Shown here: in pieces, positions 47,901-57,174 of the stretch
How the letters are laid out: each line of letters starts with the position of its first letter
Numbering within the stretch: the stretch's first letter is position 1
Origin: Alligator mississippiensis
Lineage: Eukaryota; Chordata; Crocodylia; Alligatoridae
Assembly (NCBI RefSeq): GCF_030867095.1
Contig: NC_081825.1
Location: 50,892,501-50,956,500 of the forward strand
Direction: 5' to 3'
Length of the DNA: 64,000 nucleotides
Position numbers and translations under genes: made by a program
Notes under the pieces: generated by a model
Seen by the model: the letters and a program-made list of their open reading frames with translations, nothing else
What the model was told of the DNA's origin: nothing
Databases searched by the model: none

Positions 47901-50900
47901 GTATATGGAATGGGAACACCAGAATATAAAAAGTAGGGTGAGGGAATGTAGTGGAAAAGAAGAAGGTCAGAAGATACTGACCTCCAAACTTTATGCACTG
48001 CTTTAGCTGTGGTGGTGTTCACTGTTTGAGACAGAATATTTTCCTGTTATTTGTCCCCTCTCAGCATTCCATTTGTCAGTAAGCTCTAAAAAAGTTATCA
48101 TTGCTTAAATATGTGGAATAGGCCTGCAGGTAACCCTGGCTGTAATTACTGACCTTGTATAGACTTTTTAAAACGTAAGAATTCCTATCATGTTATTTTC
48201 CATCTTAGTCTCTCTGATCCACAGAGGATGAGAACTTGTTACAGCTCCCAACTACAGAGCATAGCTTCCTAGTTTAAGCAATTTAGCATGCTTTCAGCCC
48301 TTGCATACTTTGTAGCTGTCCTTTTGGTTGACATCATGGTCCACGCCATAGACCTCCATAGCAGAAAGCTTGAATTAAAGGGTCAGGTTTTGTAACTGAG
48401 CTACTCCTTTATGTGTAGGCACAGAGAATAACAACACGAGGAGGCAGTGTTTTCTAATTTCACTTCAGAGCTTCACAGCTGTTTTATAACTCAACAACTT
48501 TACAGCTGTTTCATAATTCCACATCTTTGTTGGTAGTGGTTGCTTCTTTCTACATGAAAGTTTGGGGTCCCTGGCAAGTCTCTCTTTCAGCCTGCAATAG
48601 TAGTTTCAGTAATAGTTTCTTGGGGGAGGATTTTGGCCAAAATTTCTGCAACTGCAATTCAATTGTATCTTTTTGTTCTCCTAAATAGGCTAGAAAGCCC
48701 AGCATTAATTCTTTTTTAAATTTGTTTTCAGCCATTCTTATGTGTGTTTGTTTTTTCTTTTGGGGGGTGGGGAGGTTGTGACCTAACGAGCTCTTTCAAA
48801 CCTTGGGCTTGGAGAATTAATCTCTGTGCCTTGGTTTCCATCTGTAAAATGGCAAAAGAACTCCCTTCAGTCCTCTTTTAGTATGGCTTATCTGTTTACC
48901 TTGTTGGTAGGTGCTGCTTCACTAGGTGATTGTTTTGGGCTGGTTACATGGGGCTCCAGTTTTGGCTCATTTAAATGCTGCTGCATTAGTGTTCCTGGCC
49001 ATCTTTTGATTTGGAAGTGCTGGGGAAGAATCTCCCAGAAAGTTTCCGTTTTATCTTTTTATTTCTATTTGCCTTTATCCCTTTCAAATGATTTGTGTGG
49101 TACTAACCCCTCCCTCTTATTTTGTGAGACTGGCTGTGGCTTCTTGCTGAGTTAGTTAATAGTATTTTAAGCAAGTGGCAGTTGCTTAAGGGTTGTAGAA
49201 ATGTGTTTTTTGGTGTTCCTAGGCCCTTGCTGGCCAAGGGATAATGGGGACCTTTTGAGGTTACTGGCAGGCTGTACTGATGGGTGAATTCTGTTGTTAT
49301 GGCTGCCTTATTTTTTTGAACAGCTTGTTGTAAACTTAAATGAATTCCTGTACTTAGAAAGGCAGTCCACTTGGCAGTGTCAGTATGAAGCATGAATGCT
49401 ATTTAAAAAAAATTTTTAACTGCCTGTACTATTACCTTTGCAGTGGCACTTCCTGGGTATTTTTTAGCTTGGATCAAGAAATGCCAAAAATACCATGATC
49501 AAATCTGAAATAAGGACTGGGCTGATAGTATTGAAAAAAGGGACAATCTAAAAAATGCTGTCTAGATAAATAACTTTAACACCCATTTTAAAGGAAATGG
49601 ATGGGTACCCTGCTCAAATTTTTTAATCACTTCGTTCTGAGACCTCTGTTCAGTCCTCTTGTCAGATATTGAATAAGGTCTTTGAAGTGCAACTACTTTA
49701 GCTTCTAATGATTTTGCTAAATACCCCTGTTGTTGATGCTGTATTTAAATCTATATCAAATTCTGACACACCTCTCTGATTCCCATTGAGGGCAGAATTT
49801 GGGCCAAACATGCTACAATCTAGTTTCACATTTGTTAGTTATATTTGTGACAAAAATTAAAATAGTCAATAGCTTTCATATTCTAACGAGCATAGTTAAT
49901 GTAGTGTTGCCCATGTTGACAGGAGAGTTTTACTTGCTTGGAAAGTAACTTTGTTGAATGATCTTGTAGTAAAGGTAATTGAAATTCTTTTCAGCTATGT
50001 TTTTGAAACTGAAAGTCCTCTGCAGCTACTGATGTTCATAATCCTTGTAAATTGGTAAATCTCTCTTCCTCTTCAGCATCAAGTGCACGCTTCTGTCACA
50101 TTTATCATGTATGCACTCTGTTTAGAGGAGACTGTCAAAACTGAAGATGAGTTGGACAGGTGGTTCCTGAGACATGAGACTGAAAATAATCGTAAACCAA
50201 CTTTTGTCTGTAAAGCTGAATCAGCTCTGCCTGTAGACTTCGGATGTATAGAATTTAGGAGCCTTAAATTAGGACTGTATACGTGAGTGCACGTGTATGT
50301 GGTATTATTCACTTTGGAAACTGGAATGTCACACACAAGTTCATCAGGCTCCAACAGATGAGCAAGTCCTCACACCTGAACTGCCACAAATAGTGTGGTC
50401 TAGTAGATTTTTAGCACAGGCTCTTTGAAAAGGAGTTTCTGAGCTCATCTTCTGTTTTTACGGCTGTTCAACTTCTGAGCGGCTGGGGGCTGTACAGCGT
50501 TTGGGCTCCCCAGGCTTTCCCCACACTGTGCTGCTATGCCAACTCTCCTGGCCCACAGCCTGTGCAGACTTCCCGCAGGCTGCCCCTCTCCCTGCCCCAC
50601 CGGGGCAAGAAGCAGAAGCTGGAGGAGGGAGGTCAAGCCTGGAGACTGGAAAGGCCAGTAAGTAGGGGAGGAAAGGGGAGCCCATGGGTCTCAAATTTAA
50701 CCCCTCATGGACTGTGAGTTGGATGGCCCTGTTCTAGTTGTTATAAAGCCTCGTTTGTCTAGAGAACTCTCCTGCTCTACAGACATGAACGATGCCTCCC
50801 AAACTCCTTGTGAAGTACATTGGTATCATATCCATTTCTGTGTTTAAGGTAAAAAATGAGCAAGTTGTCCAAATCATTGACAGCTGTGTTGAACTCGACT

Positions 50901-53900
50901 CCCAATTTTAAATAATGACGGTGTTTTGAGGCACCATTTTTTTTTTCCTCACCATTAGTTTGGGGAATATTTCCATACAGGGAAGTGAAAGAAAAGTAAT
51001 CATGACACCAATTATAAGTGGTAGACCTTGTAAACTCTCTTGGGGGGGGGGGGGGGGAAATCGCACTAAATTGAAGTAAAGGCTTTGGAGGTTTTTATGG
51101 CATATACAGTGGCTGCATTTGTTCTAAAACAATTATAAGCTCCAGCATGATTGTCACAGATCATGTCACAAACCAATATGGTAACTAATTATTTGTCATC
51201 AATACCTATCCTAATCTGTTCAGTCTGAAATCTAGACTTAATAGGATTCACATCTTTTTTTTTTATGATTTTACAGACTTTTTCTGCAAATTGTGGTATG
51301 AAGGGAAAGTAGAATAGAGGCACTTAAAGTTGAAAACATTTTCTTGAGTATTTTCATGGCCTGTTGCTCAGTTTTAGATGATTGTGGTCTGAAAACAATA
51401 ATTCAAATATTACAATTTGATTAAATTTACTGTGTAGTTATGTCATAATCAAGAAGATGCTTTAGTAACAAAATGTTCATTATAAACCTGATTCTTTTTG
51501 ATCTGCTTAGTTAATTCCCATCTCCATTTAGAATTTTTCTTGAAATTACATCAGAAATGTTAAATACAGAATTTTTCTACAAGAAACTTGATCTGAAACA
51601 TCTGCTTAGGTATTTGAGGAATGAGATTTTTCAGGAAACAGGTTTAAACTAAACACACCTAGTTTAGTTGCATCTCAGAATCAATAAAGATTTTTTCAGC
51701 GGTTTGAGTTTTCTGCAAGTTTAGCTTTAGGGAATTTTAAGAAAGCTACAAAGGCATCCGTAAAGTGCTATCAGGGAGATAAAATATGTTAATTAAAATC
51801 ACTGCAATCTCACTTGTATTTTGGTAGAGAACGCTAGTTTCATCGGGATGTTCACAGTTGGTTATTTTATTTGAAAAAGCTTAAATTTCCAGGAAAATTC
51901 ATTGATAATTTATAAATACTTCTGAGAAACTGACTTACTGGGATGGTTAGCATAAAAGCTTCAACCATACGAAGATCTGAAAGTGCACAAAGGTTGCACA
52001 AGCAGCTTCACTGACATTTTATCAGCCCTTGTCCATCTGTTCACCAGCATGTCAAACCACAATATCTTGTCCAGGTTGGAAAAGCAGATAGCGTACTGAA
52101 CTTTTCTATTAAAAACAGAAGAGGAAATTGTAAACTGTTCCCAATCCATCATATCTGAGCCACCTACCCACACTTTTCTCCATCCGCACTGATGGCCAGA
52201 ATTGCCAAATTTCCTTTCTTTCTATCTCCATATATCCTCCTGAATGCTTGTTAGATGGTATAATTTATTTAACAGCAAAAATTACTCTGTGCTTGTTTTC
52301 CACAGCATTTTCCTTCCTTACTGATATCTCAAACATTGTGCTCTGAGGTCTTTCCCTGCACCGCCTTCTGATAGTATATAAACATAGGAAAATATTTGCA
52401 TGTATTGCATATTGGACCATGTCTTTGTTGTCCTTTCTTTCCTCATTGTGTTCCACACATGATGTGGGAGCACTACAGCCCCTGGGTAAAGGGTCTGATT
52501 CGTCTTCCCGTAACAGCTCAGGCTTCTAGTTTGTTTTTTTTTCTCTGAAAAAATTGTGATTATACCTTTCAATCAGAGTTGAGCTACATTGAAAATTAAC
52601 ATAACAAATTTACAATTAAAATTAGGAAAAATAGTGTTAATAAATGCCCCCTCAAACTCGGTCATAAACACTTTTGTGACAGAAAAATGTTCATACTTGT
52701 AAATATGTATAATATTTATCCATGTTACACAAAATTAAAAAAAATCAGTCGCTGTTCCTACAAGTGCCTATATTATTTTAGCTATTTTATTACAAGGACA
52801 GAAAGCCAGCAGAGGGAGCACGTATTGACTAATCAATCCAGTTCTCAGTGCTTTCCTAACAAAACGGGGGTGATGCTAATGGCAAGGAAGCAAGCTGTAG
52901 TTGGCCTTTGTTTCATCAGAAGCCAAATCTGTCTTTTACAGAATGAAAAAGGACAAATTGGCAGACCAAGAAATTTGTTTGAAGTTACTTATGAGATATG
53001 GGTAATGATGAGGAAGTGTGTTTAAAATATTAAGAATTCCAAAAAGTAGTGGGGTTCATTTCTTGCTATATAGCCTGAAGCACTTCCAAGTTCCACACAC
53101 TTCTGATGCTTGTGGGTCTTTGGATTTTTTTTTCACTTTGTGTGGTATTAATAGAGCATACAACAAAGGAGATCTTGGTAATGCCATTTTCAAACTTGAA
53201 TTTTAGGGCAGCAGCAATGACTCTAAGAACAGTGTTGTTATCACTGCAAGCATTGTTGGCAGCTGCAGAACCAGATGACCCACAAGATGCAGTAGTGGCA
53301 AACCAGGTAAGAAATTTTAAAGTAATTTCTAGAACTAAATGTTTAATTCTTCTAAAGGGTTCCCTGCTAACTCAGATTAACCTTTTTTTAATTTTTGGTT
53401 AGCTAAAAAGCTTCATGGAATTTATTAGTTTAATTAAAAAAAAACAAAAAAAAATCCCAAATGAGTGTTTCACTGCAGTGTTTACAACTGGGAAGTACAG
53501 GATTGAGAACCTGAAAATGGATACTGGTTATGAAATCAACCTTTGTTTTTGTTCGATTTTTTTTTTTTCATTATCTTGTTTAGATGAAATGCAATGAAAA
53601 AACAGGATAGTGAAGTTAACAAGTGTTTACATTTTTTTTGTGCACCTAATAATCTAATTAAAGTAAAGACATGCATCTAAAATTGCTTCTAACTTTTTAT
53701 GATGCTGCCTTGAGCTGGCTGCCAGCACGCAACTTGTCTTTCAATATGAATAGGCCAGATCAGCAAATATACCTGTTGATAATCAGCCAGGCATTAAGAA
53801 AGCAATGACTTTTGGTCATTCTTTACCTTTCTTGCAAGTAATTGAACTGAGTGAAGTGTTCTGTACAGTTGATGCTTACAGACTCTCAAATTAACTGCAC

Positions 53901-56900
53901 TGTTTACCAGCTTAATTGGTGGTAATGGAATTCTAGTTGACTGCAAAAGTAGCAGGCCTGGATGCATATATGTACGGTAGCATTAACTTTAAAAAAAAAA
54001 TAGATTATTTTAATTTTTTTGCATCTTGTATGACTGGTTATACTAGAACTCACATTTTTCTGTGTTTTGTTGAAAGCCAGGGAAAATCAATTCATAAGTG
54101 AATAATTTGATTTGATTTTTTTTTTTTTAACTAAATTCCAAAATGCATGCTTTTTGTATGTTAAGGAAGGAAAAAAGGGAAAAGTGTCTGAGAGTGTAAT
54201 AGTGACAAAGGTATTTTGTGGTAATGTTGAAGAAAATATAAAATCTGAGTGCTTTCAGCATCCAATAGACTTATACATCTCTCCTTGTATTTGAACATTT
54301 TCTCTCTTGTATTTAAATATTTTTCTGGATGCAATTATAACCTTTGATATTCTGGACAGGAAACGAGCATGTCAGCACCCTATATTTGGACCTGTTTAGC
54401 TAGTATGTTTTGGAACTTCTGTTCTGGTTCCCAGCTGTGTCAAATATCCAGGAAAGGCAGCTTGAGCTCAGTAATGAGGTCATGTCTTAACACTTTACCA
54501 GCTGGGGAGGGGGCAGTTCTGGAAACTACTGAAAAGCCCCAGCGTTTAGCAGCAGCGCTAGACATCAGTATAGCTGTGGCCAGAATCCTGGAATTCCCTG
54601 GTATTACCATGTTCTTAGGCTTGTCGTGGATGATTTCACTGAAACGGTTTGTCAGACTGAGTTGCTCTGTGTATAATGAACTGTTGCAAGGGCAAATGAG
54701 GCCACCAGGCCTTTTGTACAAGTGAGGTGTCTGAACTAGTTTCCTTGCTTCAGTATACCTAGATTTTTTTGCAGTCACTGTCTTTTTGTTAAAGTAAATC
54801 CTATGTTACTCCAACAATAGCTGAAATACAGCTTCCTTTCCTAGTTAGTAGGGTGAGATTTTTTTTTATATCACAATTTTAACAGTCTGATGGCAATATT
54901 GTGCCTCAAGATTGCTCCTTGGGAAATTTGAGAGAAAAGTGTTCTCTGCCTCTTCCTACTGGGTTTTTTGTATTTGGGCTGTGGCAGATTGGTAAGATCT
55001 ATTATAAGGAGGATTCAGTTTCTTCCATTCCCTGCAAAGATCTGTAAGAAGGATGTTTTGCATAAATATGGAGATTGGCCTCTGGTTACAACAGTTAGTG
55101 CTTAGTATTTAAAAAAAAATAGCCTGGAAAACAATTTTAAATATGTATGACCCAGTCCCATTCTTATTGAAGTGAATAGAAAACGAGTAAATTAGGAGTC
55201 AGTTTCTTATGTGCTTTTCTGAATAAATATTTTTGAGGAATGTAATTATCCCTCCAACTGGTTAAATGGACTTTTTTTTTTTATAAATTTACATGAATTA
55301 GCAAGCATGAAAATGAATTTAAGTACTAGTTTCATGGAAAAACGGGAGGGCTTCTAGCTATAACCTGTAGAAAACATGGGGTTTAAAAGTTAAGAACTGG
55401 CGAAAATCAAGTCTAGTTCTCAGCTGAGCTTTTTTTTTTTTTTTTTTTTTTTACATAGGATAGCAGTGAAGTCTCCAGATACAGAGAGGAAAGAAAAGGT
55501 TTTCTCCAAGATTTTCTATCATTTGATCAGAAAGTAGATACTTTAGCTATACAAAAGCTTGCATGTATTCCTAAAATGCTAAAAATAAAAAAAATAAGAA
55601 TACCGCTCTTTAATGTAATACAGTGGTCTGTTGTAACTTCCCTATGCTTCATTGTAATTGAGTTTTACATTATATAAATAAATACAGTTGTTAGCTCCTT
55701 CAGGTAGGAGTAGACTTTGGGGCATGAGGTGTTCAGTGCTGCCACACTGGGGTCCTGGACCATGACTGGATTACTGTACAGTAGCACAGTACAAGTGATG
55801 ACACAAATATTCCCAAATACATCTGAATTTCTTGATTAATGATGATGTGCAGGCTCATGTTTTTGTTTTGTTTTTCCTTGTGTAATAAACTTATTTGGAA
55901 TGATGATCTACCATATTTCAGTGTCCTTTGGGACATGTTTCAGATATGTACCTCTATTTAGACAATATAATTTCTCAGCAGTGTCGCACTGGTCAAATGC
56001 TAACTGGTCATGCAATTAAAGATGAGTAGCTTTTTAACTTAAAATGATATATGATCACTTAATTGTAAAAATGTAAATATCCCATTTTAAAAACTGAAAT
56101 TAAATATAAAAATTACTAAAACAAGAACTGTCATCTTGTCTAAAAAGGTAATTTGTGACAGTTGAAGCACTCGTCAGCTTTTGAGTGCCTGACACAGGCT
56201 GGGAACTTTCACTGTTGTCTTTTGAAGGTAAGTTCTGTTGTTTATTAGAAAAATTGTATATGGTAAGACTGGTGTAAAATACTGTGTACATCTTCTACAC
56301 AATTTTTTTTCTAGTAAATAAGTTACCATAAAATAGTGGCAGGTGGACTTCTGTCTCTAAGTACTTTCTTTGTCACAAATGATACCAACATAATTAGTCC
56401 TCAGGAGGAAGTTTGTTTCATTTTGGAAATCCATATTCTAAGGTGCAGAGTGCAGGTTTGCAGGTGCTGTATGTACAAGGCATTATGAATTGGACTCTGC
56501 CATAATCAGTATGCTTTTGAGTTATATCTTGCTGATAGTCATATGGATTCACTTTTTTTCCTTTCTCTTTTTGCACAGTACAAACAAAACCCAGAAATGT
56601 TTAAACAGACAGCTCGGCTTTGGGCACATGTGTATGCTGGAGCACCAGTTTCTAGTCCAGAGTACACCAAAAAGATAGAAAACCTTTGTGCTATGGGCTT
56701 TGATAGGGTAAGTATGCGTAACTCAATTAAAAAACCTTAAAAAACCTTTAAAAAAAATTAGAGCAGAGCAAGTACACAGATAGGTACTAGCTAATTTACT
56801 ATAAAATCTTTGTACTTGTGTTTATATATGCTAGTGATTTATAGATCTAAACACCTTTCCTGATTGCTTTTTTTAAGAGGTAATATCTTATGAACTAGCT

Positions 56901-57174
56901 GAATCAGTCATTTTCTAATTTTATTAGATTTTTTTCTAAGCTTTCACAGATTCTACAGTTCTACAGATCGTCAGTTTAAGACATTGTAAGATTTTGTAAT
57001 TTAGAAAATATCAGCCAGGCTAATATGTGAAGTGTCTGACTTTCGCTGCTGCTGCTGAACAGCCTGAACATTTTGTGCCCCTTTGCTTTCTCTTCACAGA
57101 ATGCAGTAATAGTGGCCTTGTCTTCAAAATCATGGGATGTAGAGACTGCAACAGAATTGCTTCTGAGTAACTGA
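8080..57174 (+). CDS. UBE2K: UBE2K, E2 ubiquitin-conjugating enzyme (spliced, 7 coding exons)
   Basis: Joined coding exons: 8080-8142, 34533-34626, 41550-41608, 47469-47551, 53207-53306, 56579-56707, 57100-57174. The total is 603 nt, giving 200 codons plus TGA, the usual UBE2K length. Seen: a UBC fold at about residues 1-150 with the HPN motif (81-83), active-site Cys92 in AICLDIL, and a C-terminal UBA domain (about 160-200) with MGF at 172-174. Family knowledge: E2-25K takes ubiquitin from E1 onto Cys92 and builds K48-linked chains; its UBA binds ubiquitin; Lys14 is a known SUMO site and is present here in FKEV. It acts in cytosol and nucleus. As far as I can recall the human sequence, I see no difference in the deduced protein. 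Every junction keeps frame. The start ATG has G at -3 and G at +4. There is no internal stop, so this is a live gene and not a retrocopy. Confidence 0.98.
10909..11110 (-). mobile_element. CR1 LINE, 3' end fragment
   Basis: Plus strand starts CATAGATTTCTAGGGTTGGA and runs through the typical ..CCACCTCCCTTGGAAGCCC.. block. The - strand encodes [20 protein letters not shown], the CR1 ORF2 C-terminus. 5'-truncated to about 200 bp. Confidence 0.88.
11600..12540. other. Possible old MITE remnants
   Basis: Pieces at about 11610-11790 and from 12433 (AGGCCTTGTCTATAGGAGAA) resemble another dispersed family. A similar block (..CCTACCTTAATCCAAATCAG) occurs at about 25362-25382, and a reverse-oriented one at about 17230-17320. 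Ends and target duplications are not clear. Confidence 0.3.
12737..12943. mobile_element. GC-rich repeat, possibly hAT-like fragment
   Basis: A block of about 65-70% GC inside AT-rich intron, with right end CAGGGACAGCCCTG (inverted CAGGGCTGTCC). The left end is not identified. It abuts the CR1 copy that starts at 12952. Confidence 0.35.
12952..14490 (-). mobile_element. CR1 LINE, 5'-truncated, nearly intact reverse transcriptase
   Basis: About 1.5 kb on the - strand. The frame reads through [77 protein letters not shown] (the catalytic FADD box), then VLHLGRKN and the C-terminal [20 protein letters not shown] and [12 protein letters not shown] single TAA at 13732-13734 replaces the Gln codon of the usual RMQFNK motif; both sides are otherwise in one frame. 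A few residues before DFRKAF are missing in frame. The 3' end is TCATAGATTCATAGATG on the + strand. Confidence 0.95.
15110..15846 (+). mobile_element. Foldback hAT-like element, left end intact
   Basis: Begins CAGGGGTGGGCAATTATTTG like the 428 element. The inner arms (about 15250-15345 and 15600-15700) are inverted copies of each other, e.g. ATACAGTGCAGCACC against GGTGCTGCACTGTGT. The matching right terminus and target duplication were not found; the right boundary is set by symmetry and by the next element. Confidence 0.65.
15855..16203 (+). mobile_element. hAT-like MITE with perfect 8-bp target duplication
   Basis: 349 bp flanked by ctctagtt at 15847-15854 and 16204-16211. Left end CAGGGGTTGTTACCCCC and inverted right end CAGCAGTCGGCA. 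The interior GTGCCAGAGCATGGCACAC is shared with the element at 35590, so both belong to one family. Confidence 0.85.
18750..18883. repeat. Left arm of a widely spaced inverted pair
   Basis: TAAAGCTGCCTATATGCGTG..ATTAAGCCCCCATGTG..TTAAAAATGGCC matches, inverted, the sequence at 20996-21094 (..GGCCATTTAAAAACATGTGG..TGTAGGCAGCTTTA). Probably two copies, or the two ends, of one DNA transposon. Confidence 0.6.
18886..20139 (+). mobile_element. CR1 LINE 3' portion, interrupted by a hAT MITE
   Basis: Starts in the FADD region (..DDTKLWG..), passes the [20 protein letters not shown] and RVQWRATI.. blocks and FRLDIR-like C-terminus (19628-20026), and ends at about TCTATGAAATCT. Several stops and frameshifts. 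The piece at 19134-19501 is a later insertion. Confidence 0.9.
19134..19501. mobile_element. hAT-like MITE inserted in CR1, perfect 8-bp duplication
   Basis: 368 bp flanked by cacaagat at 19126-19133 and 19502-19509. Removing one copy plus the insert restores the CR1 coding context around the conserved KMNMS motif. Termini CAGGGGTGA and, inverted, CATGGGTGT. Contains a C20 run at 19231-19250. Confidence 0.9.
20140..20763. other. No gene seen
   Basis: Intronic DNA of mixed composition with a GC-rich stretch (about 20240-20540). No repeat ends recognised. Confidence 0.4.
20764..20954 (+). mobile_element. hAT-like MITE, 191 bp
   Basis: Left CAGGGATGGGCAAAATGCAG, right ..AATAATTGCCCGCCCCTA. Target duplication ctttaacc (20756-20763) and cttcaacc (20955-20962), 7 of 8. 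Same short family as the element at 43487. Confidence 0.88.
20996..21094. repeat. Right arm of the inverted pair
   Basis: Inverted counterpart of 18750-18883, ending TGTGTAGGCAGCTTTA. The pair encloses the CR1 copy and about 850 bp of other DNA. Confidence 0.6.
22455..23491. mobile_element. 1-kb foldback hAT-like element, perfect 8-bp duplication
   Basis: Flanked by gtttctag at 22447-22454 and 23492-23499. Termini TAGGGGTGCACTGATA and, inverted, TACAGATGCATGGATA. The arms are inverted copies almost throughout: CAGCTGGTAAGTCCATTGTA (from about 22561) against ACAATGGACTTAGCAGCTGG (about 23301), and CTGCAGGCACCCCAAATTT (about 22868) against AATTTGGGGTGGCTGCAG (about 23022). Centre near 22970. 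No transposase. Confidence 0.9.
25763..25856. mobile_element. 94-bp hAT-like MITE, perfect 8-bp duplication
   Basis: atcttgag at 25755-25762 and 25857-25864. Left CAGAGAATCTAAGCTGCACG, inverted right CAGCGTTCCCTCTAAAATG. The interior is CpG-containing and partly palindromic (GCATGC repeats). Confidence 0.8.
26861..26900 (+). repeat. (TTTA)n microsatellite
   Basis: About ten TTTA units in an uninterrupted tract. Confidence 0.95.
27000..29510 (+). pseudogene. Very decayed CR1-type LINE (endonuclease and RT remnants)
   Basis: Translation fragments in shifting + frames match the order of a LINE ORF2. About 27255-27415: VIIGITETR then [11 protein letters not shown] (endonuclease). About 27747-27785: [13 protein letters not shown], carrying the endonuclease SDH motif. 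About 28651-28740: [18 protein letters not shown] (RT). About 28854-28925: VTSGVLQI.. (RT). A second RT piece at about 29325-29450 reads [20 protein letters not shown] then VKFGDYT, so either the element is partly duplicated or two old copies lie in tandem. Many stops and frameshifts; far older than the other CR1 copies. Confidence 0.65.
29515..32087 (-). mobile_element. CR1 LINE split by an opposite-strand CR1
   Basis: The outer copy occupies 29515-30406 and 31983-32087. The - strand encodes [20 protein letters not shown].., the ..[20 protein letters not shown].. block and, past the insertion, the reverse-transcriptase box that reads ..[16 protein letters not shown]-like on the - strand. The two halves are collinear once the inner element is removed. 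Confidence 0.88.
30407..31982 (+). mobile_element. CR1 LINE inserted into another CR1
   Basis: The + frame from 30519 reads [85 protein letters not shown] and [12 protein letters not shown] frameshift near 31135 moves the next part ([19 protein letters not shown]) to another frame, and a second near 31520 shifts [16 protein letters not shown]. It ends ..TACAATCTATGAATCTG. A short repeated tgtta at the junctions may mark the target. Confidence 0.93.
32088..32676. repeat. Long palindrome with arms of about 240 bp
   Basis: The left arm from 32088 (CAACCTTCTTTCAAAATGGC) and the right arm to 32676 (..TTTTGAAAGAAGGTTG) are inverted copies at roughly 85% identity by eye over about 240 bp, with an unpaired centre near 32330-32450. 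Inside each arm sits a hAT-like terminus (GGTTGGGCAAAATGG, CCATTTTGCCCACCCC). No clear target duplication. It adjoins the broken end of the outer CR1. Confidence 0.85.
34533..34626 (+). CDS. UBE2K: UBE2K coding exon 2 (residues 22-52 plus 1 nt), GC donor
   Basis: Acceptor tttttaag|ACG. Encodes [18 protein letters not shown] and continues to TPYE, then one base of Gly53. The donor is GAAG|gcaagt: intron 2 begins with GC. The nearby GT four bases further on would put exon 3 out of frame, so the GC site is the one that fits. Encodes the first beta strands of the UBC fold. Confidence 0.96.
35590..35800 (+). mobile_element. hAT-like MITE, 211 bp
   Basis: Target duplication tggtaggg (35582-35589) and tgctaggg (35801-35808), 7 of 8. 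Ends CAAGGGTAGGCACCCCC and ..TTGCTGCCCCCTG. Shares GTGCCAGAGCATG and the following block with the element at 15855. Confidence 0.88.
36881..36932 (+). repeat. Perfect 26-bp tandem duplication
   Basis: AATATCTGAAATTCCTGTGC plus AGAATG occurs twice back to back (36881-36906 and 36907-36932) with no mismatch. Confidence 0.97.
37356..37617. mobile_element. TA-flanked MITE, 262 bp
   Basis: TA at 37354-37355 and 37618-37619. Left AGGGCATGTCTACTTCTACT, right ..CACAGTAGGGGGCAGAGTGG then ACATGGTT; the ends are imperfect inverted repeats. Confidence 0.55.
37638..37893 (+). mobile_element. CR1 LINE, 3' end
   Basis: + strand copy of the CR1 tail: AATAATGGCCACAAGCTAGC .. GGGCTCCCAGGGGAGGTGGT .. ATCTATGAATCTATGATT. 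256 bp and 5'-truncated. The same subfamily as the copy at 12952 by eye. Confidence 0.93.
38960..40349 (+). mobile_element. CR1 LINE, 5'-truncated, frameshifted
   Basis: RT blocks in the + frame from 38920: [79 protein letters not shown] 16-bp imperfect tandem repeat at 39405-39436 (CTTCATCAGTGACTTT / CTTCATCGGCGACTTG) shifts the frame. [13 protein letters not shown] then follows in the next frame, with more breaks later. Ends ..CCTATGAAACTATGAAA. Confidence 0.93.
41550..41608 (+). CDS. UBE2K: UBE2K coding exon 3 (residues 53-72)
   Basis: A strong T-rich tract and tttctgcag acceptor precede the exon. Its first two bases complete Gly53, then [19 protein letters not shown] follows; donor AAG|gtactg, phase 0. 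The [10 protein letters not shown] stretch is the conserved proline-rich loop of E2 enzymes that packs beside the active site. Confidence 0.97.
43487..43672 (+). mobile_element. hAT-like MITE, 186 bp
   Basis: Left CAGGGGTGGGCAAAATGTGG, right ..AATAATTGCCTGCCCCG. Target duplication gactagaa (43479-43486) and gactagag (43673-43680), 7 of 8. It aligns along its whole length with the element at 20764. Confidence 0.9.
44248..44747. mobile_element. Mariner/pogo-like MITE, 500 bp
   Basis: TA at 44246-44247 and 44748-44749. Left CGGGTTTTTCTCTATTTATG, inverted right CAGGTTTCCCTTGATTTATG. The interior is GC-rich with no transposase. Confidence 0.75.
47469..47551 (+). CDS. UBE2K: UBE2K coding exon 4 (residues 73-100 start), active site
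   Basis: Acceptor ttttctag|GTG. Encodes [18 protein letters not shown] then ICLDILKDQ and the first two bases of Trp100; donor TG|gtaagg. Contains HPN (81-83) and the catalytic Cys92, whose TGT codon is at 47526-47528. Confidence 0.98.
47552..53206 (+). other. UBE2K: UBE2K intron 4 (5,655 bp)
   Basis: gtaagg ... ttttag. Mostly AT-rich without recognised repeats. A GC-rich block at about 50460-50735 ends GAGTTGGATGGCCCTG and may be a hAT-like remnant. G16 at 51042-51057. Confidence 0.95.
53207..53306 (+). CDS. UBE2K: UBE2K coding exon 5 (Trp100-Gln133)
   Basis: Acceptor ttttag|G completes Trp100, then [18 protein letters not shown] and onward to the E2 motif [13 protein letters not shown]; donor CAG|gtaaga, phase 0. 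Encodes the crossover helix and the following loop of the UBC domain. Confidence 0.98.
53307..56578 (+). other. UBE2K: UBE2K intron 5 (3,272 bp)
   Basis: gtaaga ... ttgcacag. No transposon recognised. Overlapping open frames on both strands at about 54369-54778 have no domain that I recognise. T23 run at 55430-55452. Confidence 0.95.
56579..56707 (+). CDS. UBE2K: UBE2K coding exon 6 (residues 134-176)
   Basis: Acceptor ttgcacag|TAC. Encodes the last UBC helices ([16 protein letters not shown]...) and the start of the UBA domain, ending CAMGFDR; donor AGG|gtaagt is consensus. Phase 0 at both ends, 43 codons, so skipping it would keep frame but damage the UBA domain. Confidence 0.98.
56708..57099 (+). 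other. UBE2K: UBE2K intron 6 (392 bp)
   Basis: gtaagt ... cttcacag, the shortest intron of the gene; nothing else recognised in it. Confidence 0.96.
57100..57174 (+). CDS. UBE2K: UBE2K coding exon 7 (residues 177-200 and stop)
   Basis: Acceptor cttcacag|AAT after a short 392-bp intron 6. Encodes [20 protein letters not shown] and LLSN then TGA. This completes the three-helix UBA domain, which binds ubiquitin and helps make K48-linked chains. Confidence 0.98.
   Translation, partial: NAVIVALSSKSWDVETATELLLSN

Noticed and set aside
50445-50735. GC-rich block in intron 4 as a delimited hAT element
   Set aside because: The right end resembles a hAT terminus, but no matching left end or 8-bp duplication was found.
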